Positions 1-13,500 of a stretch of DNA of 64,000 bases are shown here, one piece after another (position 1 is the first letter of the stretch; each line of letters begins with the position of its first letter). The notes under the pieces are model-generated. The model saw only the letters and a program-made list of their open reading frames with translations, was not told where the DNA came from and did no database searches. Source of the DNA: Chrysopilus asiliformis (lineage: Eukaryota; Arthropoda; Insecta; Diptera; Rhagionidae); contig OZ035962.1 in the NCBI GenBank assembly GCA_964034945.1, forward strand, positions 27,587,530 through 27,651,529. The letters are read 5' to 3'. The translations under genes were made by a program, and so were the position numbers.

Positions 1-1440
1 TTGAAATTATTAGTTTATGAATATGAAGCTTCAGAGTTCTGCTTAAAACAAGCAATTTTTTGTCAAGTCCTCATGCTGTTCCACTGCGAATCATGTAATA
101 TCAAAATAATTTGTGGAATCGGAAGTCCACTATGGAAAAACTTTATGTATACAAAAACTGAAACTATCTTAATTTTCCACAGATTTTCTGCTTATTTTTC
201 AACAATTTTTACACGTCCATTCCGAAATTATCGATTTACGGTAGTTTTCCGCAAATGAATCAAAGATTTTTTTAGAAAATTTTTTTGATTAACCTTTAAA
301 GGTGTTGGAACTGTTTTCTAAAACGCCCCAAAGTAGGCCAAAAACCTAAAATAGGCTAGAAATTTATAATTTTCAACTAAAATAGGCTAGGATTATAAAT
401 TTAACCACATTTTCCTAATATTTCCTAAAAAAAACTCGTCACCTATCAACTTTTAACCAACAATTCAAATTTCATCATAAAAATGCAATCAATTTATTAT
501 TGTGGAATTTTAATTAATTATTTTATTTGATAAATGTATTAATTCACGTAATATTTGATTTTACTCTCTAGTGTATCGTATCGCTATCCTTAATAAAACA
601 TATTTTGTTATTAACTACGAAAAATTGTTATTAAAATGTTATGTTTTTTTTTTTGTTCATTCTTTATTTAATAAACGCTTTATTTTTAATGAGTTTTTCT
701 TCTCACTGAAATGTATATGTATTGAAACGGATATTTTTAATAATAGATGACACATTTAAAAAAGTCAAATATCTTATAGATAACCAACTAAGTTAAACAT
801 AGTGAAGTTGATAAAAATTACGTGTATTTCTCAATTATTTTTATCGAAATATTTTCAATCGACATAGTAAAAAAATTTGAAAAATCATCTGAAAAATATT
901 AAAGTTAAAATGTTTTTTTAATTTATTAAATTTTTTTTTCTTTTAAATTGGCACATATTTTATGCTGTTTTATGCTCAATTTCGCCGTTTCAAACGAAAC
1001 GGATTCCATTCAATTAATTACGATGTTTTTTTTTCATTTTGTGCATTTTATATTACAATTTAATTAAATATTTATGCATACGGTACATTGAATGTATGTT
1101 CATCAACATTACAGTTTTCCCTCAATTTTTTTGCATCGGTGTTTTTTAAACATAAATTCCTTTTAGATGTTTTTTTTTTCAATATGTTTAAATAGTAGTT
1201 GTTTCTGTTGGTAGAATTTCCGTAAATGAGATGAAACGCACATTTTTCATATTCTCTCAGTTAATAATATTATAATTTCATTATTAATTAAATTTCTTTA
1301 AAGATAAATTATATAATATGTTGTTTAAAAATCTAGGTACATAATACATGTATATAAAAAATTTCATTATTAATAAAAAAAAAAGAATAAAATACAAATT
1401 AAGTTTATCGCTGGCAAAATATCGTAGCTGATGTAAATAT
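1..1440. other. Downstream flank of miple, no gene seen
   Basis: Very AT-rich sequence beyond the miple poly(A) signals, with T runs and no open frame with protein-like composition. Confidence 0.6.
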
Positions 1441-1443
1441 TTA

Positions 1444-1475
1444 TTTATTGTTATTTTTTTAATGTTTATTTTATT
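1444..1475 (-). terminator. poly(A) signal cluster of miple
   Basis: Three AATAAA hexamers read on the minus strand (1475-1470, 1470-1465, 1449-1444), about 90-115 bases after the stop codon at 1561. They mark the likely 3' end of the miple transcript. AATAAA is common by chance in DNA this AT-rich. Confidence 0.5.
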
Positions 1476-1560
1476 GATCTCTCCATCATTTCTTATGTTT
1501 TATGTGTGTTCTACTACTACTAAATTAAATTGTTAAATTTTAATCATTTCTTTGTTCGGT

Positions 1561-1583
1561 TTATGCGCGGCCTTTTCGTGCAC
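1561..1583 (-). CDS. miple: miple last coding exon (seven short basic codons and stop)
   Basis: A very good acceptor (a T-rich tract ending in TTTGTTTCAG) ends at 1584. In the phase left by the third exon the 23 bases read Gly-Ala-Arg-Lys-Gly-Arg-Ala-stop, with TAA at 1563-1561. A short basic tail is what pleiotrophin/midkine proteins end with, and the phase match and strong acceptor support the call. Such a short exon can only be proved by a transcript. An alternative terminal exon lies at 6165-6035. Confidence 0.72.
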
Positions 1584-4500
1584 CTGAAACAAAAAATGAA
1601 AAGAAAAAAATATGTCAGTATGTGATACTACAACAAATTTTTAAAATCTATACATTTAAAATTTTGATTTCATGTTTATTGACAAAAATATCTGTAAGAA
1701 GGTGAAATAATTATTTAAGTTTTTTGTTAATCACATATGGGCTCGTTTGAAGGTTTTTCTGTATCAATTGACATTTTTAGAATATTATTTACGTGTTAAA
1801 ATATAGGCCCAGGACATGTTATAAAACCTCAAGTTTCCAATTTTTATGAAAACAATTCTTTCTGTACGTGACACAAATTTATAAAGCTCTGAAAAAAAAT
1901 TATTTTTTATTAGCATGAAAAACGTCATAATTTTTGTATTCATCGTACTATTGGAAACTATTTAATGAAATGTGCCACAAGCGATTTTTTTTTTTGAAAA
2001 ATGCGCTAGAGGCAGTAATTTTTAAGGTGATTGCACCGCAAGCGATAATATTTGGGTTTCGGGGTCAATTTTTGGATAAAAATTTAGTTTCCGGGATTCC
2101 GGGGACATAATTCGACCATGGTCACCCTAACTACAATATAACTCGTAGATGATTGGAGTTTTATTGCAATTAGGTTGACCATACGTGTATATTTAAATTT
2201 GGAAAAACATTTTTAGAACTTATGGCCACCTTTCCTCATCACAAAGCGTTTTATTTTAATATTTTTTATTGATTTTTTTATCGACAAAGAATTATTCTTT
2301 TGATAAACTAAAAACAACATGTAAATTTTCGACAAAAAAAAAACCAGAATCCTGTGGCTTTGCTTTCCAAAAATAAAAAATTGAAATTACAAAATGCAAA
2401 TTCAAAAAAAATGCTCTATTTCTTCAATAATTCTAAGGAACAAGAAAAAGCAATCCTATTACAATCTTATTTATAGACAGCTTGAAAACATTATTTGTCA
2501 GGGTAAAACATTTCAAAGTAAAATCTGCTCATATCTTTTTTTCTCCAGTCCAAAGAGCCGAGTAAACTTTTTCTTTGAAAACAGTATAAACTTAGGAACA
2601 CACAATTTAAATGTTAATTTTAAGGGATGTTGTCGAAACTTTTTTTAAACGATTATTCTTAAACCCTTTTAGTTGCAGCATAAAATTCTGTCTAACTAGT
2701 TGGCAAACAATTTAAGATATTTTTCACCACAGGACGATACTTTAGCATAACTTCATGTTACTTAGTTATTTCCATCATTTGAAACGAAATGAGGCTGAAT
2801 TTTGTGAAATTTCGAGCCAAGTAGCTGTTATTTAGTTATGGGTGGATGGGAAAGTACCGAAACAGGGGAAAAATTTCCCAACATAAGTAAAATGTTTTCA
2901 AATGAAATCAAAAACTTGTTCTATATTGTTCTTCGCATACAACCAAGACCCCCAAAAGACGAACTGGAATTTCTAGAGCTTAAAAGTAAGATTTTAATGA
3001 ATATGGGAATGATGTTTTCCCTTTTTTTTCCTGAAGTCAAGAGATCTTGGTCTTTGTACTTCTTGAACTTGTGGCACATTAAATTAAAGACATGCTGACC
3101 CTAAAAGTCATGAAGGTATGAGTTCGAGGTCGTGGAAAACCATGTCGTTGAGTGGAAAAAGTCAAACACAGTGGGTAGCACAAAAAAAAATAGAAGACGA
3201 AAATAAACATTGAATGGTGCAAATAATAAAATTTTGGAGTAAACAGCCTGAAACCAGTCAGAAGGCAGCCATCATACAGTCGAATAAGCAAATAAGTAAC
3301 GGTATATCGGTGGGCCAAGATCCCAAAAACATCCTTGCCCATCCAATCCAATCCAGTCGATCATATTCGTGGGTGTTCCCCTAGGGTGAAATTTTCAGTA
3401 TATTATTTGAGTTCTCCTACGCTTTTTTCGGTGTTCCTAAACACGCCTCTGTAATGCTGTTTGCTAAGAGATAATTTCAACTGGCGCTGGGGAATTTTTT
3501 TTCCGCTTTTAGAAACCAAATCAAGATGAAATTCTTTAAATATTTCTCACCATTATGAAATCTCAATGCCGCCATTCACAGAAACATTTAAAGCTTAAGA
3601 GTTTTTTTTTTCGTTTCTAAACCTTGAGTTTCCAGAAAGTTCACCAATTCAAGGGGGTTTTCGTTTTGTTGCACAAAGTTAAAAAAAATCAAAATAAATA
3701 TGTTGCAATGAAATCAAAGTATATTGTGAGCAAGGATTTAAATTTTCGCTTTGTTCAAATGACTTAAAGAAGTCTTTTCATACTTTGTGTTGATTTCGAT
3801 TTCTTTCGAAAAATATGTCTTTGCTAAATTAGAAAATTCATTTTTGCTGAAAATAGATATTTCGATATTGAAAAATTCTAGAAATGTTAGTAAAAAACAG
3901 AACTTGTGAGACAGAGGGGAATGGTTTAAAAACTAAAAAAAAAATAATGAATAGTGGGAAATTTTGCCAGGGCACCAATCATATATTCCGACGCGTCTCT
4001 GTCTTTCGACTTCGACGTAGCTTTTAACTCTTGACTTATCTGCAGCTTGAAATTTCGCGGAATCGTCACTATGAATCGAAACGTGATTCTGACTGTCATT
4101 CCAAGAAATTTGAAGCTGCTGATATGGCGAAGTCAGGAGTTAAAAGTTGCGTCGAAGTCGAAAGACAGAGACGCGTCGGAATACATGATTGGTGCCCAGG
4201 TCAGTTGTAAATCTGTCCGTGAAAGTAATGGAGTCAAAAAGTTGCTAATAATATGACCCGGATTAGCCAGTACAGTCCCGGATTTTCACATGATTTTACG
4301 TGTAAACTGATCTTTTGTCACACATTTTCCAATTTAGTGTTATACTTGTATATTTATACAACGCTAAAAGAACGATTACTAAAGTATGTAAAACATATCC
4401 TGCTTTGGATATTGGTTGCCGGATATTGGTTGCATTTTATCATCGTATTGATGTATCCAACATTTACACCTTTATTGGTATTTTTACAATTTCAGTTGAA

Positions 4501-7500
4501 TTTATTTATGCAACGTGAAAAAGCAAGAACAAAGCGAATTTTCGCTGTGTTATTCTTCATTACGACCTGACCTATACGGTCAATATTTATGCTTCAAAAT
4601 ATTGAAAAGCCTTCAAAATCGTTTGATTCGCTTCTAAATTTTTTGTGCTTCCCTTACACGATCAATATCAAAATATTGAAGCAAAAATATTGACCGTGTA
4701 AGGCAGGTCTTAAATCATTGCGTCGCATTCTGTTTAAAAATTTCGCTTCCGGTCCGTTTTTTTTATACCCGTATGGTGAAACCAAAGGGTATATTAACTT
4801 TGCCTTACCGTTTGTAACGCCAAGATCCCGTCATCACACATAAAAATGAATTACACCAGTGTGTTTAGAATGATAAAAATAATTAATTTCTGCATGTCCG
4901 TCCGTCTGTCTGTCTGTCTGTCCGTCTGTCTGTCCGTCTGTCCGTCTGTCCGTCTGTCCGTCTGTCCGTCTGTCTGTCTGTGGCGCGGATTGCGGGCGCA
5001 TGGATTGAGCTAGAGACTTGAAATTTTGCGCAGATCCGTTTTTCGTAAAATTCGAGGCTAAGTTCGTTAATGGGCAAAAATGGACCATTAGGGGGGGTAC
5101 CCCCCATACGAACGAAAACGGTTTTTGTGAATATCTCGAAAACGATGCATCTTATCAAAAAAGTCTAAGAACAAAAGTTATTTAGGATATGATTCTACAT
5201 AAAACTCCCATACAGCAAAATCCGATTGGAATAAATTTTAAAAAATCTTATTGGAAAGTTTGACTTCAAAGTGGAATTTTGGTACAACTGTTCGAATTTT
5301 GATACGAATATCACCATACGGGTTTTCAATAATTGCCAGATTGGCAATTATAGCTTTTGTTATGTTTTTAAAATCGTTTTTGCTCAGATTCTTGATTCTT
5401 TTCCAAATACCCTTTTCCAATTTTTATAATAAATAAGCTGATAGTGTTTACATGAAATTTTCAATTTGTTATGCAAAGAAACCTCCATCACCACTCTCTC
5501 TCCCAAAGCAGTTTTTTATAATTTCCATAAATAAAATAGCAAATGTTGATATTTGCTGTGCTTCATCATTTAATTCATTTACAACTGTTTGACTACACCG
5601 AATCGTATAGGAAAATTCTATTCAAAGGACTCAAATCAAAAAAAAATCCTTTGTAGGCAAATGTAATATAAAAATGTGAACATTCACTTTATAGTTGCTT
5701 TTCACAAAATTGAAAATTGCAATTAGTTTTCACATGACATTAAGCAAATACGCCATCAGTATGCAATTATATTCACTTAAAAAAACAATAATTTATTCTG
5801 AATAAATGAAAAATATATGTAAATGTATTCATTTGATTGATTTGAATGGTGATTTGTATATGGAAAATGCTAGAAAATCAACACCAATAGATATGTGAAG
5901 ATTGGGGTGAGAGAAAATCCGGACAGTAAAAATAAAATAAAATTAAAAAAAGGGAATAATAAAACAAACGGCCATAATTACGTTTGTATAATTACTAAGG
6001 CAATGAAATTTAATCTGCTTTTATTCATTTCTATCTACATTGAGTTAGGCCCAGCCTTCGCTTCCGCCGCTTCCTGGCGACGCAATTCTTTGTCATTGTC
6101 AACACTGACGATGATAATGACGCTGTTTACGAGCGCGAAAATAAGGACGAGGGCGAAGGTGATCTCTGGATTGGGTAAAGCAAACGTTCGGGAACAGCCA
6201 TAGGGCACGGCAAGGACGATTACGCCTTTTTTTGTTTCTATATTTATTTCTCAGTAATTACCCGCAAAAATTATTATGTTCAGTGAGTATTCGCAATTAA
6301 AATCTGTGTTATACCGACAGGCAATTAGCGTGTCTTGTCTCACATATTCTATGATCCGATTATGACTGTAATCACAGGAAATCGTACGTAAATTAAGTCG
6401 AATGACTTAATCCTTCCAGATTCTATATCGATATGGTGTATATGTTAGTAATAAGATGATAATATATGACGGGGAATATGTACTACATTTTAATTTAATG
6501 TTACAATAGGCACTTTTATCACGTAATTGGGCTGACAGGCTACCCATATGAATAACTCATTCAGAGATCTGTCTCAAGATGTATATCTCACAGATAGATA
6601 CAGACATGTGTATAGATAACAAAATACAGAATAGACACTCTACAAAAGGTTTTAGTGGTAATGTTGAGTTATTGTTATTTTCTAATTGATACTGTCAGCA
6701 TCTTTGTACATATTAGGTACAACCTCTTCATTAACAAAAATGACAACAAAGCTGAAGCATCAATTGTTCAGATTCCTGGACATTCAGGACATGAGAAGGC
6801 AGTCATCCTTTCAAGATGGGATTGCCACTGAATTGATCAATTTATATGTAAAAGGCAGCCGGATAACACAATTTTGGACATCTAGGAACAACTTGGGCTG
6901 ACAGGCATCCGAATTTAGTGTTCATTAGGGATGATGTTATGCAGCCCGGAAGGTAACTGTAATTACTGTGTAGATGTCGACCCAAAAAGAGCGATAATTG
7001 GTGTAGGAAGGAGATGTCAAGGCAATGAAGTGCTTTAAGTATTTCCTTGACTTTCAATAGCCTTTAACATTGTAGACAAATTCGCAAAGTTCATCAATTT
7101 TTCGTCGTTGACTTTCTAAAAATTTAAACCAGATACTGATGGATGGCGCCTGGGCTTTCTCTGGGTTTCCGGTTGTGATTTTTCACAATATTTTTTCGCT
7201 TTTTTACTTTCGTATACAAAGTATGATAAAATTGATGAGAAATATTGACCTCTTAATTTTGTCTAAAAAATATTGCCCGATCACTCGGTTGGAGCGTTAT
7301 TACAGATACAGATTTTTCTTCGATCCAAAAAAACGAAAATTTTCGTCACGTTTCCTAATTCCAAAAGGAGTATAATTTCTTAAAGGTGATTTATGCTTTT
7401 AAAGACTTTTGCCGTGATTACCAAAAATTTTGGTTACACTTAAGAAAGAAACCTATGGTGCCAACATTTGTTTGTGCTCTTATCTGAAAATACATTCCAC

Positions 7501-10500
7501 GAATTACGAATTACAATGAAATAGAATCCAGCAGATACTTTTACATATTTGGATAGCTCTACAGAAAAAGACTTTTACATCGAGTGACTTACCTTTGTCT
7601 TTATTTTTACGATCCTTGTTGCTCTTATCCTTGGACTTTCCGGGATTACAGTTCTTATTAACGACACGTGTTGCCTGGCAGGTTGGGTCGCTTGTTGATT
7701 TCAGTTTGTCTGTCCGTGACATCTGTCCGGTTGTACATTCAGACCACGCACCCTTCTCATACCGGCAGGCTGTTAAAATCAAAAGGAGGTGAAAAAATAA
7801 CAACATATGATAGAAAAAGAAAAAAAATAATGGCCTTTATTATATAGTAAAAGCACATTTAGTTGGGAACTGAAGGAAAACATTCGAATGACCGCCGTAA
7901 ACAACGATCTTCTAACGTTAAAATGGCAGAGAAAAGTGGACTACATCAAAAGGATAAATGCGGAAGCTCAAAAAAGGGGTATTTAAGGGTAAAATGGGAT
8001 TCAAGGGACTTACAAATGGTTAATCAATAATTTGGAAGGGCCTCTTCCATGCTTGACCTGTTTTGTTATTTGTGCTGGGCTCATAATAAAAAGCAACAAT
8101 AAACTTATTCGGTTCGGCGTATAAGACGTATAAGAATACTCGAAAGGATCTATCTTCCAAATTAATTTTAGCAGCAAAGTAAGCACAAAGTGCAAAAGTG
8201 AAGAAAAAATCGATCTACGAATAGAAAAACGAAGTGGAGAACGTTGGTTTTTTTCTGGGTCGGTTTATCATCATACTAATATAAAAAAAATTAAAAATAA
8301 AAATTTTTAAAAAAAGCTTTTATTTAAAAAAATGCACTAAAAAAAAAAAATAATTTTCTGGACGCTGTGTATCACAAATATAAAAGCTTTTAAAAAGCGA
8401 GATAAATGTTTATTTTATTGTTTTATGCTTTATCTGTTTATTTTAAATGTTTATTTTATTGTTTTATGCTTTATCTCGCTTTTTAAAAGCTTTTATATTT
8501 GTGATACACAGCGTCCAGAAAATTATTTTTTTCTTTTTAGTGCATTTTTTTTAATAAAAGCTTTTTTTAAAAATTTTTATTTTTTATTTTTTTTATTTTG
8601 TTCTTTTTAGTCTTCGAATATATATCCTTACATTTGAGATGTCCTTACAGGCTTTTTAACTTGAGAATCGTATTCAGCGAACCCCAAAACCCGCAGAATA
8701 TATTTTTTCCCGGAACAATTGAGGAAAGGGATAATCACGTTATCCTTACAGGACCTTCCGTTATCCTTACAGACTTTTTAATGACAGATTCGGATTCAGC
8801 GACCCCAAAAACCCCCAGAATAGATTTTTTTCCGGAAAATTTGGAGAAAAGGATAATCACGTTATCCTTACATTAACTTCCGTTATCCTTACAGACTTTT
8901 TAATGACAGATTCGGATTCAGCGACCCCAAAAACCCCCAGAATAGATTTTTTCCGGAAAATTTGGAGAAAAGGATAATCACGTTATCCTTACAGGACCTT
9001 CCGTTATCCTTACATACTTTTTAATGACAGATTCGGATTCAGCGACCCCAAAAACACCCAGAATAGATTTTTTTCCAGAAAATTTTGAAAAAAGGATAAT
9101 CACGTTATCCTTACAGGACCTTCCGTTATCCTTACAGACTTTTTAATGGCAGATTCGGATTCAGCGACCTCAAAAACCCCCAGAATAGATTTTTTTCCGG
9201 AAAATTTGGAGAAAAGGATAATCACGTTATCCTCACAGGACCTTCCTTTATCCTTACAAGGACGAAGTAGAGAAAATATTGTATTGTCATCGGACTTATA
9301 TAAGTGTACAAAATTTCAAGTGAATCGGATGAGTGGAAGTGGGTCAAAATTTGATTGCAAGATTTGACCCCGACAGGCAAACAGACAAACAGACAAACAG
9401 ACAAACAGACAAGATAGCGAGCTAAATAAAAGCTTTTAAAAATGAGTTGGTGTCTGTCTGTCTGTCTGTTCCTCTTTCACGCAAAAACGGCTGAACCGAT
9501 TGACTTGAAATTTGGCATGAGTGTCTGCGGTAGTTCTGGTTCCAACATAGGCATACGGAAAAGTATCGCGAAGAGTGGGGGGAGTAAGGGGAGGGGGTAA
9601 AGTGATTTCGAAACTTAGTTTTTGCGCTATGTTACTCTTTCGCGGGGAAACTACTGAACCGATTGGCCTGAAATTTGGCATAGATGTTCGTCGGGGGTCC
9701 AGCCCATTAAAAAGTAGCCCGAGAGGTGGGGGAGTAAGGGGGGTAAGGTAAAAAAAAATGGAAAAAACTTAACCCGGCAACGACGGGTATGCAAGCTAGT
9801 AACATTATAATAGTTACATCTAAAAGCCGTACAGCGAGTTTGTTTATTTTTCCGCAATTAAATTATTAAGATCCAAAAAAATTGTATCACATGGTGACCT
9901 TTGATAACTGGAGTGGTATTCCGTAACTTGTTTCAAGCGTTTATTTCGAGTTACATGAAAAAGTGATATTCCCTATCTCTGTTTCGCCTTGTCATTTATA
10001 TTGGTCGAAACATAGGCAGCGAATACTACTTATTCTTCTAACTCGAAACAAACGCTTGAAACAAGTTACGGAATACCACTCCAGTAAATGTGGGCATGTT
10101 TTCTCATTTTGTCCATTTTTAATTGTTGCTGTTGTACCGTTGTAAATTTACAATCTATATGTATTAAAATTATTGTTCCTGTTGTTTTCCCTTTTTTAAT
10201 GCAGATTTCCAAAAAAAATTTAGTAATTTGCAACGAATATTTCTTAAGAAATTTTTACAAATTCCACGTGGCTTTCCCAAATGATTTACGATTATTAAAA
10301 TAAGTCACCAAATTTTTGATACAAATTCCGTTCATTAAAATCAAATCAATCAGTTTTTCGTTTTTTTTAAGAGATTTAAAAATTAATTTAAAAAAAACGT
10401 AGTCATGGATGAGCTCAAACTAATATAGCATGAAGTAAATAAAATTTTTATTTAACGTTTTCACTGTCGCAACGGTTACTGAATTTAATAAAATTTCTGT

Positions 10501-13500
10501 GGTTGGTCAAGGTTAAAAGGTTTTCGAAGATAATTTCAAATCTAAAAGTCTCTTCGAGAACTGTTGAAGAAACTCGACATCGCCAAAAGGGAGCAAAAAA
10601 TTCAAAATGAAAATTACTTTATTTGCAATTGTTTTTCAATTCTGCAGTATAATATTGTTACAAGTACACAAAAGCTAATTTTAACTCAAATTATTTGGTT
10701 TCATAAAAATCGTGCATTTTTGATTTATTTCAGGCAGCGTTTTATATTTCCATCGATGAAGGTTACTTAGAAGGTGACCAAAATTATATTAACTGCACGC
10801 AAAGGATAGTTAACTATAGATCAGTCTTCTGCGATTGCTTATTGAAAAGAGATGTAGACTTACCAATGGTGAATCTAGTGTTTATTGGTAATAATAACAA
10901 TCGAGATATTGTATACTTTAATATCACAAAAAGCTATTGTGAAATTTTCAAGCAGCATAATATTTTTAACGATTATCTCGATAAGTACTATTTTTCAAAA
11001 ACAAATATGTCAAAGAAGTGTCCAGTGAAGGCAAATTTTTATATCGCTAAAAATATTGAATTTTCTACAAATATTCCAGTTTTGAGATTTTTAAAAAATT
11101 TCCCGAATTATTATTTTTATACAAACATTTCGTTTTATAGCAGGGAAAATAAAGTAAATAAATTGGTTTTGCAAGGATATTATAAAAGCCATTTAAAATT
11201 CTCAAAGAAGTTGTGAATGTTTTTCATAAATCAATAATTGAAACGATATTGATTTATGAAAAACATTCAGTTTTAGTTTGTTTTTTATTTATTCAAAAAA
11301 ATAATAAATTTGATTCATATTTTCAATCAGTATTTTTATTTATTTTAACAATTTTTCGCAAAAAAAAAAAAAAAAAAAACTCTTGCGAGTGGAGCTGCTA
11401 TATTTTAAAATCTATAAAAAATATTTAAAATTAAAATTTACATTCCTTTGAAGGTTCTTTTAAAAAACCTTTTCAAAATAATTAAAATGCAAAATCTTTA
11501 ACACATTGCCAGACATTGTAATATTCCCTGTAATGAAAATAAAGACGTCAAATAATGGAAAAAGCTATAAGGACATAATAAATAGGTCGACCCTAATTGA
11601 CTTTGAGATTGAAAATTAGTCCTTGAATGTGCTTACCGAAACTTTACAGGAGCTTTATGGTACTTATACGCTTAGAACAAAATGTATACAAAGGATCATA
11701 TAGTATAGACAAAGTCTTTGATAATAGCTCGGTCTATATGACTTCATATTATAATCAAATGGCTGAGGAGTTCTTCGTGGAATTCTCAGTCCTGTATAAT
11801 TGGGCCACGATGTACCATTAAGCGAACTCATGATTCCTCTTAAATGGCGTAAAGAAACCGATCTGTGTAATAAGATTCCACGTTGTGCAAATCCAAAATG
11901 TCTATAAACCATTATCGTATTTTCTGTTATGAGTTTGTCTTCAGTTTTCTTCATTTGAGATTTTTCTTGAATTTCCCAAAAATGAAAAGCTAGAAGGTAT
12001 AACGAAAAAAATACCCAAAAGTTTAGTAAAAGAAAAATAAATGAGATCTACTGATTGAAATTTTCTTGACAATTGCCTGAAACTTATTGCCCAGCGGGTT
12101 ATCTATCCTAAGAACGATTTGAGATTGAAGGACAATTTTGGGATTCACAGACGACCTCAACAGTTAAAGTTAATTAAAGAAATACTTTTGATTGAACTTC
12201 TTGGAGCATGAATCACATTTGCATATGAAACTGACTAAATTTTCTAAAATAAATCATTTTGTGGATGCATGAGAGCTAGTAGTAATACTCAGCCAACAAA
12301 ATGTTTTGCTAAAGTTATGTGCAAACCAAAGACTTATTGTTGGAACATATTTAGAAGTACAACCGTTTGTAACGCATCGAATTAATCGTCAGATGATTTA
12401 TATTCGCGTGTTAACTTACACCGCGTCTTGATTAACAATTTTTTATCCCAAGAAATATCACACCGCAATGAGATTTTTTTGACAGCTGGGCCGAAAATCT
12501 TTTGAAATTTTAGTACCCAAAATGGCGATGAAAAGAAAACACCTAGTCGCCGCTCTCGCAATTAATGCAATACGTGAAATTGAAAAGGCTGAAACAGAAG
12601 AACAGACGAAAAGAAAAACCTCTTAATGTTATATATTCTCTTCCAAAGCTTTTTGTATCGTATTGTGTGTAAAAATTAGTTACTTTCGCAACTACTTGTC
12701 GGGAGAATTTAGATTCCGCCATCTTGAATTGGGGAATTCCAAGAAATTTTGCAATTGCAAGATTTCGTGAAATTTATCTCTGGGATTTTTTATCGCCGTC
12801 AACTCGAGCTCTGATTGGTCAATCAAAAATCTCTGCGATGAAAAATCCCAAATCAAGACGCTGTGTTACTATGACAAAAGATTTTGATTTCTGTCAAATT
12901 GAGCTAGAAATTTAAAAAAATCCTATAGATGTGTCTCTCGTAAAACTCGAAACTAAGTTCTTGAAAAGGAAAAATTTGTTCATTCCTTCCCTCCTCTCCC
13001 AGGCAAATTTTCCCGAAAACGGTGTGTCGTATCGAAACATTTGTAAGGACAAAAGTGTTTATAATATGATGTTCCATCAGTCTTCTATATATCTAAATTC
13101 AATCAGACCATTAATTTCCCCCTCCCCTGTAAAAATGCAAATTTTTTTAAATCAAAAGTCGGCTTGACATTATAATGTAGAGTAACGATTGCCATTTGGA
13201 AAATATAGATTTTCTTATGTTTTTAAATGACGTTCGACGGCCTGTTACAATATTAGAAACTCATATATTTATTCACATTCATGAAATTTTCTTTGAAAAA
13301 CCATAAACCAAAATAATCGCTTTAAAATAATCCAACATTCGGGTATTTTTCTAAGCATATTTTGAGAACCCACGTGTTTTAATAATAAACGAAAAAAAAG
13401 TAATACTCCACTCACAAGATTTGATTCGTAATATTGTTTCTTGGGAACATTTGGGTAGGCATTTTTTTGGGGGCAATTTCTATGTTGACATTTTTCTCGA

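Larger units (their letters stand above)
1584..7592 (-). other. miple intron 3
   Basis: About 6.0 kb between the third and last coding exons. It holds the foldback MITE at 3970, the small palindrome at 4564, mini-me copy A, the candidate alternative exon 6165-6035 with its poly(A) signal, and a repeat fragment at 7201. Between 1600 and 3969 only AT-rich DNA is seen. Confidence 0.7.
8271..9799 (+). mobile_element. Helitron copy a, with internal foldback and 122-bp minisatellite
   Basis: The 5' end is TCATACTAATATA after a host A; the 3' end is a short hairpin (CCCGGCAACGACGGG), ATGCAAG and CTAG before a host T. That is the diagnostic Helitron arrangement. The short copy at 31139-31450 shows that TCATACTAATATATAAAAATGAG is normally continuous; here about 1.15 kb lies in between. 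That insert holds a foldback (8281-8600), tandem repeats (8634-9260) and a CAGACAAA tract (9374-9411). The 3' part contains a GTCT tract and two TTTGGCAT-type repeats. No protein coding. Confidence 0.75.

Noticed and set aside
4896..4981. Regular short repeats as a CRISPR array
   Set aside because: They are 4-base GTCC/GTCT units without spacers in a eukaryotic transposon.
4834..5158. Frames rich in Arg-Arg-Thr-Asp-Gly-Gln repeats, here and at 20335, 25369 and 28411
   Set aside because: They are translations of GTCY microsatellites inside mini-me/HINE elements.
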